DNA of 64,000 nucleotides from Desmodus rotundus. Lineage: Eukaryota; Chordata; Mammalia; Chiroptera; Phyllostomidae. Location of the stretch: the NCBI RefSeq assembly GCF_022682495.2, contig NC_071396.1, positions 22,193,735-22,257,734 on the forward strand, written 5' to 3'. Below are positions 1-13,429 of this stretch, piece after piece; position 1 is the stretch's first letter; every line of letters begins with the position of its first letter. The translations under genes were made by a program, and so were the position numbers. The notes beneath the pieces are model-generated. The model did no database searches. It worked only from the letters and a program-made list of their open reading frames with translations, and was not told the DNA's origin.

Positions 1-1670
1 ACAGTGCCTATTGTGTCCCGGGATCAGTGCCAGGCACCAGGAATAGTGCCGCAGTGCCTGGTCAGGGTACTGCTCTCTGCCCTCTGGAGTGTTACTGTCT
101 GAGGGGAAGGCAGCGCTGCATGTTTGTGAGAGGTCCAGGATCCTAGGGGAGCCCATTAGAGGACACCTAACTCGGTCTGCAAGCCAGAAAAACTTTCCTT
201 GAAGTAGCAGTAATTAGACAGACTTCTGAAGGGTGAGCCCATGTCAGTGGAGTAAGTCCATTGAAAGTCTCCAGGTCTGCAAAGAGCATGATTTAGCATA
301 CCTTTACCAGTATATAAACTTGACGCATTTTGTTTTGCTTTTATGCCTTCCCAGTTCATTCTATCCATCATTTTTAGTGTTATCTTTCCAAAACAGATCA
401 TAATCATTCTGCCACTTGACAATTTTTGTTCATCCCAAAGTCTTGGTAAGATGAACAACTTTTTTCAAAGAACTTGGCATCATTTCCTACTTGTAGGTTC
501 CATTTTCTACCTCTGCATATTTCCTTGGCTCTTTGTGGGGAAAGGTGGTAGGGAGGTTTCTCTAACTTGCTTCTTGTCCCAGTCCCTCTAAGCAGAACTA
601 CAACTCCATTCTGTCTGTGGCTGTGGCATTTTTTATCACTGATAGAACACCTTTATAAAGGTGATTTCCTCTGCTAATTGTGAGCCACTTCAGCAGCTAC
701 TTGTGAATAGCCCTTGTTCTATTCATGTTGGTGTATGCAATTTCTTGAGCCCAGCACTCAATATTGTATTTGAATTTCCACTGTACCACCCTAATTGGGA
801 TTTTAATCAGCTTATACCTGGATTGTTACACAGTATTATATTTTTTCCCTTAATCCATTCTTCTCCAGATACAACCTACTTTCATTTTATTTGAATTTAC
901 CAGCCCTTATAAAAATCTTGCTCAAAAGTCTCCCAAGATTTATTTAAAGGCTGCAGTTTGATTCTTACCCATTTGATGCTGACAATTGGTTAGGCCCACT
1001 GTAATTTGTTACTCTTCTTTGAAATACAACCACCATTTCAGCCAGGATGGTTTCCTGCTCGTAGTTCTCCTTCTCACTCCTGCCGGCACATCTGTGGGTC
1101 CTTTGGTTTATGACTCCCACACCTTTGCCCCGGCCATTCAGACCCCATACATCCTTTAGGCCTAGCTTGAGTCCCACTCCCAAATATCTCCCTCGACTCA
1201 ACCTTCACTGAGCCCTCTTTTCTTGCAAACTTTATATACCTTTTATTCCCGAAGGATCTTCTCTAGAACGTTACAAGGGCAGGGGAGCTGTTTTGCACTG
1301 TTGTCTCATGCAAGACACCTTCTGTTGTGGGTCTTGTTAACACTTCGTGACTGCCTCTGCGCACCTGCCCTGTACCTCACTCTCCATTCGGTGCTTACAG
1401 TGCTGTTCCTAGTCCCTATTTTCCAGATAAAAATAACCCAGACCAACATGGCCTAAACTATTTTTAACTCCAGATACTGGGACAAAGGTCTGCTCTGAAG
1501 GTGAAATGAAGTTTTATGCCATTGCCTAGGCCCAAAGTCAGTTGGTCAGTTCGCGGATTGTGATAGAATCCTGCCCATCCATGAATCTTGAGGGGACAAT
1601 GCCTGAATATCTTACTTCCCTCACCCACACCAATGGCATCAGAATTGCCAAGGATCATGTGTCATTTCAG
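1..1670. other. Intronic sequence, no recognised feature
   Basis: I see no exon, RNA gene or identifiable repeat here. Short open frames lack family resemblance and are typical of random intronic sequence. Confidence 0.6.
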
Positions 1671-1674
1671 AATC

Positions 1675-1788
1675 AAGGGGGAGGGTGGAGGCAGGGGAGG
1701 GAGGTGGGTTTGGCTGGGGTGGGGTGGAGGGATGGGGAGAAAATGCAGACAATTGTAATTGAATAACAATAAAAATTAAAAAAAAAAC
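1675..1788 (+). mobile_element. L1 3' end fragment (sense)
   Basis: A G-rich 3' UTR segment (GGGAGG and GGGGTGGGG units) is followed by an AATAACAATAAAAATT tail and an A-run. This is the usual 3' end of bat L1 copies, and the insertion is heavily 5'-truncated. Confidence 0.6.
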
Positions 1789-1789
1789 C

Positions 1790-2912
1790 ACAATTGACAT
1801 GATGTTGAAAGTGACCTCTTGAATACTCTCCTGGACGACCAGAAGAGAGAAGCTTGTGGCTAGCAAGCTGACACAAAGCTCAACATCGATACCACAGGGC
1901 TGATGTGCAGACTAAAGATTTTCAGGAGCAAAATTATAAACTGCTAAAATGATCGTAGTCTTGAATTGGCTTTATAACTATAAGTTAGTCAGATTTTCAG
2001 ATATAGTAAAGGAGGTTTAAGAGTTATGTTTAATAAAAGAGGACAAGATGAGAACTATTTATGATCAGGAAACCCTTGGCTTTAACTACATTCAAGCATT
2101 TAATCATCTTCGTGGGAACAGTTGACTTAACTGTTTAAAGAGGGCACTGGCAGCGCTGGTAATAGAAACCGGACCGTGTTAAGGTCATTTGAAATTGGTC
2201 TTGAAAATTTCACGTCCCAATTTTGCTTAATTTTTCTATTTGAAATGTGTTTTCATTCTGTATACAATTTTTTTATTAGTTGGTAAAAAAAATAGCCTGA
2301 GATTTAATATTTACTGCAGATTATTTATGGTTGTATTTTTGGGTGGTTACAACCCAGTGTATTTTGGAATCAAATTCCTTGAATAAAGAATATTACAGCT
2401 AAAAATTATGATGAAAAATATGATAATAAATAGCATCCCTTCCCAAAAGCTTACAAGGTTTTTTTTCAAGATAATTATGTTAGTGGTTCTTAACTCTATT
2501 TTGCTTCCAGGCCCATTTAGGAATCTAATAGAAGCTATATACTCTTACCCTAAAAATGAGCTTACACGCAAAATTTTGCTTATAATTAAGCCCATTCATA
2601 GTCTCTACATTAAGAACCCTTGTTATGCGAAGAACAAAACAACAAAAATGTTTTTAAGCATTTCATGTCTGATTATGGTAGAGCAAGGCTGCTGTGTTAC
2701 TCAGTTGCTGTTCTTGCCCCATGTCTATAGAACTGTGCTTTGTCTCCCCCTGCCTCCCTACCCCCACAGCAGTCAGCTTAAGTTAGAACCAGTTAAAAGG
2801 ATATATGTTACAACTTAAAACTAGTGGTATATATGTACAGACTTCTGAAAGATGTTTGCCTTGTACAGTCTGGCTATAAAATGAAACAAGATAATTGGTA
2901 TGTGCCATGACC
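1790..2912. other. AT-rich intronic sequence
   Basis: No identifiable repeat or gene is visible. The 136-codon open frame near 2408-2818 is AT-rich and resembles no protein I know. Confidence 0.55.
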
Positions 2913-3114
2913 TTTTTTTTTTTTTAAGATTTTATTTATTTTTGGAGAGAGGTGAGGGGAGGGAGAAAGAAAGGGACAGAATGATTCGTTTCCTCTCACA
3001 CACCCCCCAACCAGGGACCTGGCCCTTCTGTGCCCTGACTGGGTTGGGAATCAAACCAGGCGACCTTTCAGCCTGTGGAACGGTGCCCAACCCACTGAGC
3101 CACACCAGTCAGGT
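2913..3114 (-). mobile_element. Ves SINE (antisense)
   Basis: The copy begins on the plus strand with a T-run and TTTAAGATTTTATTTATTTT, passes through the GA-rich tail, and ends with GAGCCACACCAGTCAGG, the complement of the Ves 5' head. The imperfect flanks TGACCTT and TGAACCTT may be remnants of a target duplication. Confidence 0.85.
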
Positions 3115-4465
3115 CTGAACCTTATTTTTAATTAAAAAGAATCTGTGTTGCTTGGGCAGTTGGCACATAACCTTGGCACTGTGAAAAAAGAAACTGATCA
3201 GACTACAAGGGCACCTTGAACTGAATTTCAGGTAGTTGTTTTACATCATGAGTAATGAAGTAACTCAGACTGAGGGGCACCGTCATGGAAGGGTCTTTCT
3301 CTCTCTCTTCATACCCTCTCCCCCTAGCAGAATGAAGTCAGATGGCAATAAGTAGTTTATTCATAATTATTAATTTAATTATTTAAGGTACATTTTAAAA
3401 TTTGGAACCTTTAGATGTTAATTTTATTTATTACTTGTTATGAGTTTATTTGAGCCAAACTGATGACTTATGCCCGGGTGCAAGATCTCCGTGCTCCTAG
3501 ATGTTCATTTGAACAGCTGGTCACGTATTCAAATAAGCTAGTACCTATTTGAAGGATTGGATCAAATCTCATACAAATGAGCTTATACTTATTTTATAGT
3601 TTTTATTTCTATAAACATAGATGTTTTGTAATTTGTTGCTATTACTTATTTAATATTTGTTTTATTTACCATATAGTCTATAATAGGAGACTTTAAAAAC
3701 AAAATCCTAAAATTCTTTCTTTCCTAAAATAATGTGGAATATTGGGGTGGGTAGAGAGTTTTCATTCATGCTTAAAGGCTTTTTTACTCTTAAACTTTCA
3801 TCTTGCGGATGTTATCAATTTGTAGAATTACTTTGGTGCTTTCACAGTTGAATTTGATTGATTTAATCATTTAGTCAGTGGGAAGTGCATTTTAAGAAGC
3901 TCATGTTGCCTTTGATTTAAGAAATTGATTGTAGATTCCACACTTTTTTCCTAAAGTTGATCATTCTTAACATTTTTAATAGTTGAAACAAAACCATTTA
4001 GATGTGAAATACTATATTAGACATATAGGAAGTAGCATTTTATGTTGACACTGGTTAAAGTTATTTTATTCATTTACAAATAAAGCTATTTGAAAATAAG
4101 AAATTGAGAGGAAAGTGAAGTTAAACTACATGTATCCATGTCTGTATTTTTTATAGAAATATATGCTACTTAGATACTGTAGAAATGTAATTGCTCTGAG
4201 TTGTCTGATACCTTGAATGATTTAATGTAGCTTAAATACTTGTTAAATTTAGCACTTACTACCTTTTCAGTTTGGGAATTGCATATGTATCATAACTGTA
4301 AAAGTCTTACATATGGAAAGAGGTGGCTGCTTTGTGACTTTATATATTTTCTGAATATAAAAATAATACAGTGCTTCAAAATACATGAAGCAACAACTGG
4401 CAGAATAGAAAAGGGCAACATCTGAATACAGTATAGGTAGAGATACTTTGTTCTAGTAATTGTTA
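3115..4465. other. AT-rich intronic sequence
   Basis: About 1.3 kb of AT-rich intron with no repeat or gene that I can name. Confidence 0.55.
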
Positions 4466-4469
4466 GGAC

Positions 4470-5155
4470 CAAGGAGACAGAAAATCAGCGAGGGAACAAT
4501 AAAAGACTTTGAACACTAACAGCCAGTTTGACCTAATTGACATCTATTGAACACTCCTTGAAATGACAAAATTAGACACATTCTTTGCAAGCACGCACAG
4601 AAAATTCACCAGAATAAACCCTATACTGAGCCATAAAACAAGTCTCAATAAACTTGAAAGAATTGAAATCATTCACAGTATGTTCTTGGGCCACAATGAA
4701 TTAAATTAGAAATGAACAATAGGAATCTTGCAAGTCCATATATGTGGAAATTTAACAACATTACTAAATAAACTGAGTCACAGAAGAAATAGATATAGAC
4801 ATACAGATTTAAAAGAAAACTAGAGAAAATCTTTCTTTTAAGATTTTTATTTATTTATGTTTATAGAGAAGGGGAGGGAAGGAGAAAGAGAGGGAGAGAA
4901 ACATCAATGTGTGGTTGCCTCTGGCGCACCCCACACTGGGGACCTGGCCCACAACCCAGCCATGTGCCCTGACTGAGAATCGAACCTGCGACCCTTTGAG
5001 CCACACCAGCTAGGGCAAGAGGAAATCTTTATGATGTTGAGATAGGTAAAGATTTTGTAGGACAAGAAAAAAAAGAGCCATAAGAGAAAATAACTGACAA
5101 ATTTGATTTTAAACATTAAAGCCTTTTGCTTACTGAAAAACACCCATTTATTTTT
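4470..5155 (+). mobile_element. Old L1 ORF2 fragment (sense), split by a SINE
   Basis: The segment has the A-rich composition of sense-strand L1 ORF2, for example around GAAATGAACAATAGGAATC. It has no open frame of useful length. A Ves SINE at 4837-5019 interrupts it, and L1-like A-rich sequence continues beyond. Confidence 0.5.
4837..5019 (-). mobile_element. Ves SINE (antisense) nested in L1
   Basis: A T-rich start, a GA-rich tail and the terminal complement GAGCCACACCAGCTAGGGC identify it. Flanks AGAGAAAATCTTT on the left and AGAGGAAATCTTT on the right form a 13-bp target duplication with one mismatch, so it inserted into a pre-existing L1 fragment. Confidence 0.88.
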
Positions 5156-5284
5156 TATAGGGTTTTTAAGATGCTTAATGCAGTGCCTGGCAATAATAGG
5201 TCCTCTGCATTATTGTAGTTGCTATAGTGATTATGACTACTGTAAATGTAATAGTGATTATTTTACTTCCTAAATTTTATTTTT

Positions 5285-8200
5285 AAATTACAGTAGACAT
5301 TCAGTATTACTTTATATTATTTTCAGGGGTACAGCATAGTGACTAGGCAATTATATAATTTACGAAGTGATCCCCCAATAATTCCAATAGCCATCTGGCA
5401 CCCTGCATAGTTACTATAGTATTATTGACTCTGTTCCCTGTGATGTACTTCACATTCCTGTGACTGTTTTGTAACTATCCATGTATATTACTTAATCCTT
5501 TCACTTTTTCACCCAGCCTCCTTTCCCTCTCCCATCTGGCAACCATCATTTTTTTCTCTGTATCAGTGAGTCTATTTCTGTTTTACTTGTTTATTTTGTT
5601 CTTTAGATTCCACATATAAGTAAAATCTTACTGTTTTTGTCTTTTTCTGTCTGACTTATTTCCCTTAGCGTAATACCCTCTAGGGCCATCCATGTTGTCA
5701 CAAATGGTAAGGTTTTATTTTTATTTTTCATGGCCAAGTAATATTTCATTATATATATGTACCACATTCTCTCTGCTCACTTGTCTGCTGATGGGCACCC
5801 GGGTTGCTTCCATGTCCTGACTGCTGTGAATAATGCTGCACTGAGCTTAAGGGTACATATATCTTTTTGAATTAGTGTTTTGAGTTTCCTCGGACATATA
5901 CACAGAAGTGGAATTGCTGGGTCATAAGGTAGTTCTATTTTTAATTTTTTGGAGGAACCTCCATACTGTTTTCCGCAATGGCTGCACCAACTTGCATTCC
6001 CACCAACAGTGCACGAGGGTTCCCTTTACTCCACATCCTCTCCCAAACTTGTTTTTTGCTGATTTATTGATGATGGCCATTCTAATAGGTGTGAAGTGAT
6101 ATCTCATTGTAGTTTTAATTTGCATTTCTCTGATTAGTGATGTTAAGCATCTTTTCATATGTCTGTTGGCTGTATGTATGTTCTCTTTGGAGAAGTGTGT
6201 ATTCAGGTCCTCTGCCCATGTTTTAATTGGATATTTTGGTATTTTTTGGTGTTTTGTAAGGTCTTTATAAATTTTGGATATTGACTTCTTATCGCATATA
6301 CAGTTGGTGAATATCTTCTCCCATTGAGTAGGCTTTCTTTTTGTTTGTTGATGGTTTGGTTTCTTGTTTTTTTTGTTTGCAGTTTTTTGCTGTGCAAACT
6401 TTTTAGTTTCATATAGTCCTATTTTTTAATTTTTTTTGTTTGTTTCCTTTGCCTGAGGAGCTGTATCGGGAAAAATATTGCTAAGACAAATGTCAGTTTA
6501 CTGCCTATGTTTTCTTCTAAGAGTAAGGTTTCAATCTTACATTTAAGTCTTTAATCCATTTTTAGTTTATTATTGTAGGTACTATATAGGGTTTGTTTTG
6601 TTTTTTTTGTTTTTTTGCATTTATCTGTGCAGTTTTCCCAGCACCATCTACTGTCTTTACCTCTTTGTATGTTCTTGCCTCCTTTGTCATTTATTAATTG
6701 ATCACATATGTGTGGGTTTATTTTTGGGCTCATTGTATGTTCCGTTGGTCTATGTGTCTGTACCTCCAACTTTGTTCTTCTCTCTCAGGATTGCTGTGGG
6801 TATTCAGGGTCTTTCGTGCTTCCATGTAAATTTTTGGATTATTTGTTTTAGCTGTGTGAAAAATGCTGTTGGTATTTGGATAGGAATTGCATTGAGTGTA
6901 TAGATTGCTTTGGGCAGTATGGACATTTTAATGATGTTCATTTTTCCTTTCTGTGAGCACAGTATGTGCTTCCATTTTTATATTCTTGAATTTATTTCTT
7001 CAGTGCCTTACTTTCTGAATACAAGTCTTTTACCTTCTTGGTTAAATTTATTACTAGGTATTTTATTTTATTATTTTGTGATGCAGTTGTAATTTTTTTT
7101 TCTTAATTTCTCTGATAGTTCATTATTGATATTTGAAAATGCAGCCGATTAATTTTGTGTGTTGCTACTTTGTTGGATCATTTATCAGTTCTTGCAGTTT
7201 TTTGGTAGAACCATAAGTTCTCTCTGTACAGTATCATGTCATCTGCAAATAATAGTTTTACTACTTTGTTCCCAATTTGGATGCCTTTTATATCTTTTTT
7301 TTCTGTCTGATTGCTGTGGCTAGGACTTCCAATACTATGTTTAATAAAAGTAGTGGAAGTAGACAACTTTGTCTAATTCTTGATCTTAAGGAGAAGGCTT
7401 TTAGCTTTTCCCCACTGAGTATGATGTTAACTCTCGGTTTGTCATATATGGCCTTTATTATGTTGAGGTATGTTCCCTTTATTGCCACTAAGAGTTTTTT
7501 CATAAATAGGCACTGGATTTTGTCATGCTTTACTCCCTCTATTGATATAAACATATGCTTTTATCCTTCATTTCGTTCAAGTGGTGCATCACAGTAATTG
7601 ATTTGCAGATACTGATCCAACCTTGCATCCCAGGAGTAAATCTCACTTGATCATGGCGTATGGTTGTTTTTAATGTATTTTTGAATTTGGTTTGCTAATG
7701 TTTTGTTGAGGATTTTTGCATGTATGTTCATCAGGGCTATTGGCCTCTAATTTCCTTTTTTGTAATGTCTTTGTCTGTTTTTGGAATCAGGATAATGCCG
7801 GTCTTGTAAAAGTGAGCTTGGGAACCTTCCCTTCCCTTGAAATTTTTGGAATAGCTTGAGGAGGATAGGTGTTAATCCTTCTTTCAGTGTTTGGTAAAAT
7901 TCGTCTGTGAAGCCATCTGGTCCAGGATTTTTATTTGTGGGAAGTTTTTGATGACTGATTCAATTCCACTGGTCATAATTGGTCTGTTCAGATTTTCTGT
8001 TTCTTATTGATTCAGTCTTAGAAAATTGTTTCTAAGAAGTTACCCATTTCTTCCAGATGTTTGGGCATATAATTGTTCATAGTATTTTCTTATAATACTT
8101 TATATTTCTGTGGTGTCAGTTGTCTCTTCTCTGCCATTTCTGATTTTATTTATTTAGGCCATTTTTTTTCTTGATGAATCTAGTTAAAGGCTTATTAATC

Positions 8201-9095
8201 TTCTTTATTTTTTTCTCAGTACCAGCTCTTGGTTTCATTGATGTTTTGTATTTTTTTTAGACTCTGTTTATTTACGCTCTGATCTTTATTATTTTGTTCC
8301 TTCCGCTCACTTTGGGCACTGTTGTTCTTTTTCTAGTTCCTTTAGGTGGAAGGTTAGATCATTTATTTGAGAGATTTTCGTTTCGTGAGGTAGGCCTGTA
8401 TTGCTGTGAATTGCTTTCACTGTGTCCCGTAGATTTAGGGTTGTTGTGTTTGCATTTTCAATTGTCTCAAGGCGTCTTTTTTATTCTTCCTTGATCTTAT
8501 TGTTAACCCCTTCCATAATTTAGTAACATGTTATTTAACCACCTAATGTTTGTGTGTGTGTGTGTGTGTGTGTTTTCTTGTAACTGATGTCTAGCTTTTA
8601 TACCATTGTGGTCAGAGAACATGTTTAATATAATTTCAGTCTTCTTAAAATTTATCGTGATTTGTTTTGTGGCCTAACATATAGTCTATCCTGGAAAATG
8701 TTTAATGTGCACTTGAAAAGAATGTATATTCTGTTGCTCTGGGATGAAATGATCTAAAAATAACAGTTAAATGCATCTGGTCTAATGTGTCATTTAAGGC
8801 CGCTGTTTCCTTGTTGCTCTTCTGTCTGGGAGATCTGTCCATTGATGTCATTGGGTTGAAGTCCTCTTATTACGACTGCATTACTGTCCACCTCTCCCTT
8901 TTATGTTCATCAGTATTCGCTTTACATATTTGGGTGCTCCTGTGTTGAGTGCATACATGTTTACAAGGGTTGTATCCTCATGTTGGATTGATCCCTTTAT
9001 CATTATGTAATATCCTTCTTTGCCCCATTATAGCCTTTGTTTTAAAGTCTGTTTTTTCTGATATAAGAATTGCTTTTGAAAAACCCCAGCTTTTG
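5285..9095 (-). mobile_element. 5'-truncated L1 retrotransposon, antisense to EGLN1
   Basis: Read on the minus strand, this is an L1 lacking its 5' UTR and ORF1. Broken ORF2 fragments include the reverse-transcriptase FADDM motif (around 7200-7366) preceded by the conserved block at 7288-7554. The cysteine-containing C-terminal segment, with its GCG and [15 protein letters not shown] residues, lies at 5922-6158. The 3' UTR extends to about 5285. Frameshifts and stops interrupt ORF2 throughout, so it cannot encode a working enzyme. The internal ends could include more than one copy, but order and orientation fit one element. Confidence 0.85.
8550..8573. repeat. (TG)n microsatellite
   Basis: About 11 to 12 uninterrupted TG units, inside the antisense L1. 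Confidence 0.95.
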
Positions 9096-9114
9096 AAAAA
9101 TACCATTTAAAAAA

Positions 9115-9815
9115 AAAAAGTCAACCCTTTGGGAGACAGTACTTACAAAACATGTATCTGATTTTTAAAAAAACAAACAAAATCCAAAACTTGTATCTAG
9201 AATGTATAAAAATATCTTATAACTCAATAATGAGAAGAGGGACAACCCAACAGAAAAGTAGGCAAAAGATTAGATATTTCACAAAAGACGACACATGCAT
9301 GGCCAACTATTCACGAAAAGATTCTTAATATCATTGGTTGCTAGGAAAATGAAGATTCCAAGCACTGAGATACCAGTATGCGTGCATACACCAAGATTTA
9401 AAATACTGACAGTGCCAAGTTTTGACAAGGAGATGGGGCAGCCGGAATCCTCATACATCGGTACATTCATTACTCGTGGGAATGCAAAGTGGTGCAGCCA
9501 CTTTGAGAAAGCAGCTGGCTGTTTCCCCTAAAGTTAAATACAGACTCATCATACGACCATAAGTATCTGAGTATTCTAAGCCGAAGTATTTACAAAGAAA
9601 TAAGAATGTCCACACGATTAATATTTAATATTTAATATTCATTGTCATCAAAAATAGGAAACAACCCACGTGCCCATGTTCCGGTGACTAGATAAATGTG
9701 GCACATTGTACAAAGGGATGCTGTGCAGTAGTGACATGTGATGAACTGCTCTTTTATGCAACAAGGGGGGTGAATCTCAGAACCACTATACTAAGTGAAA
9801 GATTATATCAGAAAT
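9115..9815 (+). mobile_element. Old L1 ORF2 3' fragment (sense)
   Basis: Degraded sense-strand L1 ORF2 3' region. It has recognisable blocks for the segment before the cysteine motif (GGGAATGCAAAGTGGTGCAG) and for the terminal part ending near CTAAGTGAAAG. It is oriented opposite to the adjacent L1. Many frame breaks are present. Confidence 0.75.
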
Positions 9816-10034
9816 TATTTAACTACTTGTGGAAGTTTGGGTGATTGCTAATTTTTCGCTGTGACATATAATTATTAGATATTCTTAAAGATATAGGTAC
9901 ATTTTACAGGATATTTAAGTAAAATTTCTAGTAGAATTGTTGGGTTAGAGAAGATTATAAAAGCCTTATATTGCCAATGTTTACTGAATGCTTCTTAAGA
10001 AGCAAGTAGTCTTTCTACTCAGATTATCTTCTTT

Positions 10035-10180
10035 ATTTCTCACAACCACCATATGAGGTATAGCTACTGTTTTCATCATTTTACAGTTGAGGAAACTGAA
10101 GCACAGATTTTTTTAATTGTTCCAAATTACACAGGAAGTTGCAGAACCAGGGCACAAAGTGCTTGGCTTCCTAGCTCAGA
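10035..10180 (-). mobile_element. MIR SINE fragment (antisense)
   Basis: TTTTACAGTTGAGGAAACTG followed by GAAGCACAG is the complement of the MIR core. Preceding text with CTCACAACCACCATATGAGG also fits MIR. Confidence 0.8.
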
Positions 10181-10274
10181 CATGTGAAATGTATGTTTCC
10201 ATGTATACATGTTTTAGGGGATGTTGTATTTATTTTCAGGTCTCCTTCTTGATCTTACTGTATGCATTTCAGAA

Positions 10275-10395
10275 ATTTCTTAATTTTTTAAAAGACTTGA
10301 AACTTATTTTTAGAAAGGGGAAGGGAGGGAGAAAGGGAGAGAAACATCCAGGTGAGCAAAACATCTATTGGTTGCCTCTCCTACACATCTACAAA
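10275..10395 (-). mobile_element. Truncated Ves SINE (antisense)
   Basis: Only the 3' portion remains: a T/A-rich end, the GA-rich stretch GGGAAGGGAGGGAGAAAGGG, AGAAACATC and GGTTGCCTCTC. The tRNA-related head is absent. Confidence 0.75.
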
Positions 10396-10769
10396 AAATG
10401 TGATGACTGATACCTCAGATATCCAAGGGTTTTTTCAGTAACTATTTTACATACCTCTTAACAGCCCAAATGTTGGCAAAGAAGAAAGATCTTTTATTAA
10501 CTGAAACAACTGGTTTATGTTTTCTTGGTAGTATTAATCCCCAAAATTCATATTCTCTTACCTTTTTCCCCAGGGTTTCTACAAGTAGGTGATACCATCT
10601 GCATTTACTTGGTCTTCACGTACGTAGTCCTTAATGACCTTAAAATACTACACGTACCTTCAAGTGCTATTCTGAAACTAATCTTTTGAAAGTTGTTATT
10701 CCATCTTATAAAAGGACCTGTTCTTTTTCTCTTCCGCCGTTTCTCTCCGTAGCCACTCTGTGGCACTTG

Positions 10770-10965
10770 ACCTAAAGCTAGTATTCAGAGTCAGAATACC
10801 TGCATTCAAAACCTAGCTCTGCCATTGGCTAGTTGTGTGATGCCAGCAAGTTGTCTGCTTGTTTTCACATTTGTTTCATGGTATAACTGTGGTACTCATG
10901 TCATGATTGTGGAAAGGACTAAATGGGCTTTGTACCTGGTACACAGTAAGCCGTCAGAATTATCA
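10770..10965 (+). mobile_element. MIR SINE (sense)
   Basis: The order GTATTCAGAGTCAGAATACC, CTAGCTCTGCCATTGGCTAG and TGTGTGATGCC matches the tRNA-related and core parts of MIR. Confidence 0.8.
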
Positions 10966-11029
10966 CCTTTGTTTTTCACCCCACCCCTTGTCCTTTTCTC
11001 TGTCCTCATGGGATTTGACCACTGGCTTT

Positions 11030-11215
11030 GATATCACCTAGACCTGGGTTTCACTTCTACCCCTGCCACACGTAGCTGTATGACCTCAGAATTTATCTGG
11101 AATCCTTTCCAAGCTCATGTTTCAGATCTGTAAAATGGGGGTCATTCCCTTACTGCAGGCCCGTTGGGAGGATGAGAGAGAACAGTTAGTACAGGGTCTG
11201 GCGCACTAGTTGCAG
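11030..11215 (+). mobile_element. MIR SINE (sense)
   Basis: GACCTGGGTTTCACTTC, the CTGTATGACCTCAG block, ATCTGTAAAATGGGGGTCAT and a final ACAGGGTCTGGCGCA occur in MIR order. Confidence 0.85.
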
Positions 11216-11984
11216 AGTGAATGGGATCTGCTGCTCTGCTGTCATTTCTAGCCCGTCTCATCCGCTTGATCTCATCCAGTTTGGTGTCTTCAGGTTCCAT
11301 CACTGGTCTGTTGATTCTTAATTCTGTTTCTAGTTGGGTTTCCTTCTCGCACCATTAAGGTATACTTTCCATATGTCTTATAGAGGTTTTATATCTGATA
11401 TGAAACTAATTCTCAGTCATCTTCTCTCTGAAACTTGCTCTTCTGTGTGTTTTGGATTTGTTGAGTTTAATATGCCTGTGTACATGTAAGTGGGAGTTAG
11501 TTTTTTAGGTCTAAATCTCCAGAAAGCCACCTGGGCTGTGGTGGTCAGCATGGAGATAGTAACTGGAGCCACTGGGCTGAATGCAGTTCTGGGGGTGGGG
11601 GGTGGGGGTGGAATTTTGCTTAGCGAGAGTAGTGCTAATTGCAGAAAGCTTGGGGAAAACAAAACCCTTCATTTCTGGAGAAAGGAGAGGTGGGGAGAGT
11701 AAGTTGAAAAAAAAAAGAAAAAACCCCAGAAGTCAAGGCTGTTTTAGAAACCAAGGAGGATTAGTGGTATCAAACACAGCAGAGGGTTAATTAGGATTGG
11801 GACAAAAAACATGTATTGCTTTAATTAAAAAGTGGGGAGGGCATAATTGGGGGCTTGGCCATAGCAATGTCATTGTTGTTATGAGAGCAAAAGTCAGAAA
11901 GCAGTGAGTTGAGTATGAGTGGTAAGAAAGATATAGGCAAAGGTTCTGTTGAGACTTTCACTTGAATGGTGTCTCTGAGTCATA

Positions 11985-12110
11985 AATCTTGTTAAAGTAG
12001 AGTCGCTGAATCTGTGAGCCTGGGGTGAATCCCTAGAGTCTGCATTTCCAACAACCTCCCAAGCAGTGGGGATGCAGCTGTTCTGAGGACTGCGGAGACC
12101 CACAGTTCAC
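11985..12110. mobile_element. MER5-like hAT fragment
   Basis: CTGCATTTCCAACAACCTCCC followed by a degraded GGTGATGCTGATG-type block resembles MER5A-type short hAT elements. The identification is by eye and the ends are approximate. Confidence 0.5.
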
Positions 12111-12114
12111 GGAT

Positions 12115-13135
12115 TATGCAGTAAGGCATCCTGGGGCACTGTAGCAAACTCACAATGGTGCTGTGGAGTATTTTGAAATTTCAAGGGAAATATAGCAACA
12201 TCTCTTGGACCACAGCATTAGATTGCTATACAGTAGGTCATTGAATAATGTTATTTTGTACAATATTGTTTCTTTATAACATTGATGAGATGCAGTGTGA
12301 ATTTAACCCTTGTTTATATCAATTAGCCTGTGGTAAAACTTGTTTTGTTATACGTACCACCTAAAAATAAGTGTGAAACAGGAAATGAGGTTGTTCTGTC
12401 CAATCTGATTCCAAGGTTTGAAAAGTTAGTAGTGCCCAACAGGTGCTAAGTTGTGAGAACTTAAAATACTTGCTAAGTGGTTTGGCTCATCCTACTTAAT
12501 AAAAAGAACTATTAGTTACTTCTTTTGGCCTAGTAGTGTCATTAAAAAGTTACTAAGACATTAATTACTATGCGAACCAAGAAAGATTAGGAACTGTTGA
12601 TATAAACTTTTTCATAGAAACTTACCTGTGGAGCCAAGCAGCTGAAAAGGGAAGTGAGAATACTGCTATTGCAAGGCTTTTATTACCAGAATAATTTATT
12701 CTAAGGTTACTCTGTTTGTTTATTAGAACTGGGTATTCACAAAATTAAAAGATAATATCTTAACGTGTCTTTGTTTGAGATGCTTATTTAAGTACTAAAA
12801 CCTGGTGTTTTATAGTGACTAATAAAGTTGAGCTTTTAGAGCAATAAAAGTTACCAAGTACTGTTTAATTTTGGCATGCATTATTTTGGACTTTGTGATG
12901 CCAGTTATATTTCTTTTAATTCTATTTTAAGTGTCTGCTTTGTGTCATTACAAAGGATTGGAAATGGGGAGACCTAGAGTTTTTGCCCTTTGGGATTCCC
13001 ATCTCTAACTGAAGAGTTGGGCCAGACCTTATGGCATCTTCCAGTTTTAAAATTCTAGGGATTTTATTTTAAATTTCTGCTCCGTCAGAAGTGCTGCCAG
13101 ATGGGACATACAGTCTTAAAGCTAGACTGGAAGAG
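12115..13135. other. Intronic sequence, no named feature
   Basis: AT-rich sequence. The part around 12225-12400 looks like an old interspersed repeat, but I cannot name its family. Confidence 0.4.
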
Positions 13136-13139
13136 GTCG

Positions 13140-13260
13140 AGCTCAGGGTCCTTGTTTTAAAAATAAGGAAAGCTGGCCCAGATGATGTGAATGGCCCAAG
13201 ACTGCCCACCACTCAGTGGCAGATAAAGCAGGGACACAGGCTCTTCCGCCTCTGCCATGT
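13140..13260 (-). mobile_element. Degraded MIR (antisense)
   Basis: AAATAAGGAAAGCTGGCCCAG, GTGGCAGATAAAGCAGGGAC and the following CTCTTCCGCCTCTGCC follow the order of the MIR complement, with strong divergence. Confidence 0.55.
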
Positions 13261-13429
13261 TATGCTCCCCTTTCCTCAGAACAGTTCTACCACTTGAAGA
13301 CAGCTGGGATTCATTTGCATAAAGAAACATTTATTGAATATCATATACCTATCAGTCATTTTACCAGGCATGTTATTAGCTTCCTAGATGTACAAAAGAG
13401 TGAATATGCAGGAAAGCCGTATCGTATGG

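Noticed and set aside
2408..2818. 136-codon frame in EGLN1 intron 1
   Set aside because: AT-rich, Lys/Ile/Leu-rich by composition, no family resemblance.
8550..8573. (TG)n tract as a regulatory Z-DNA element
   Set aside because: Short, and embedded in an antisense L1. Nothing suggests a function.
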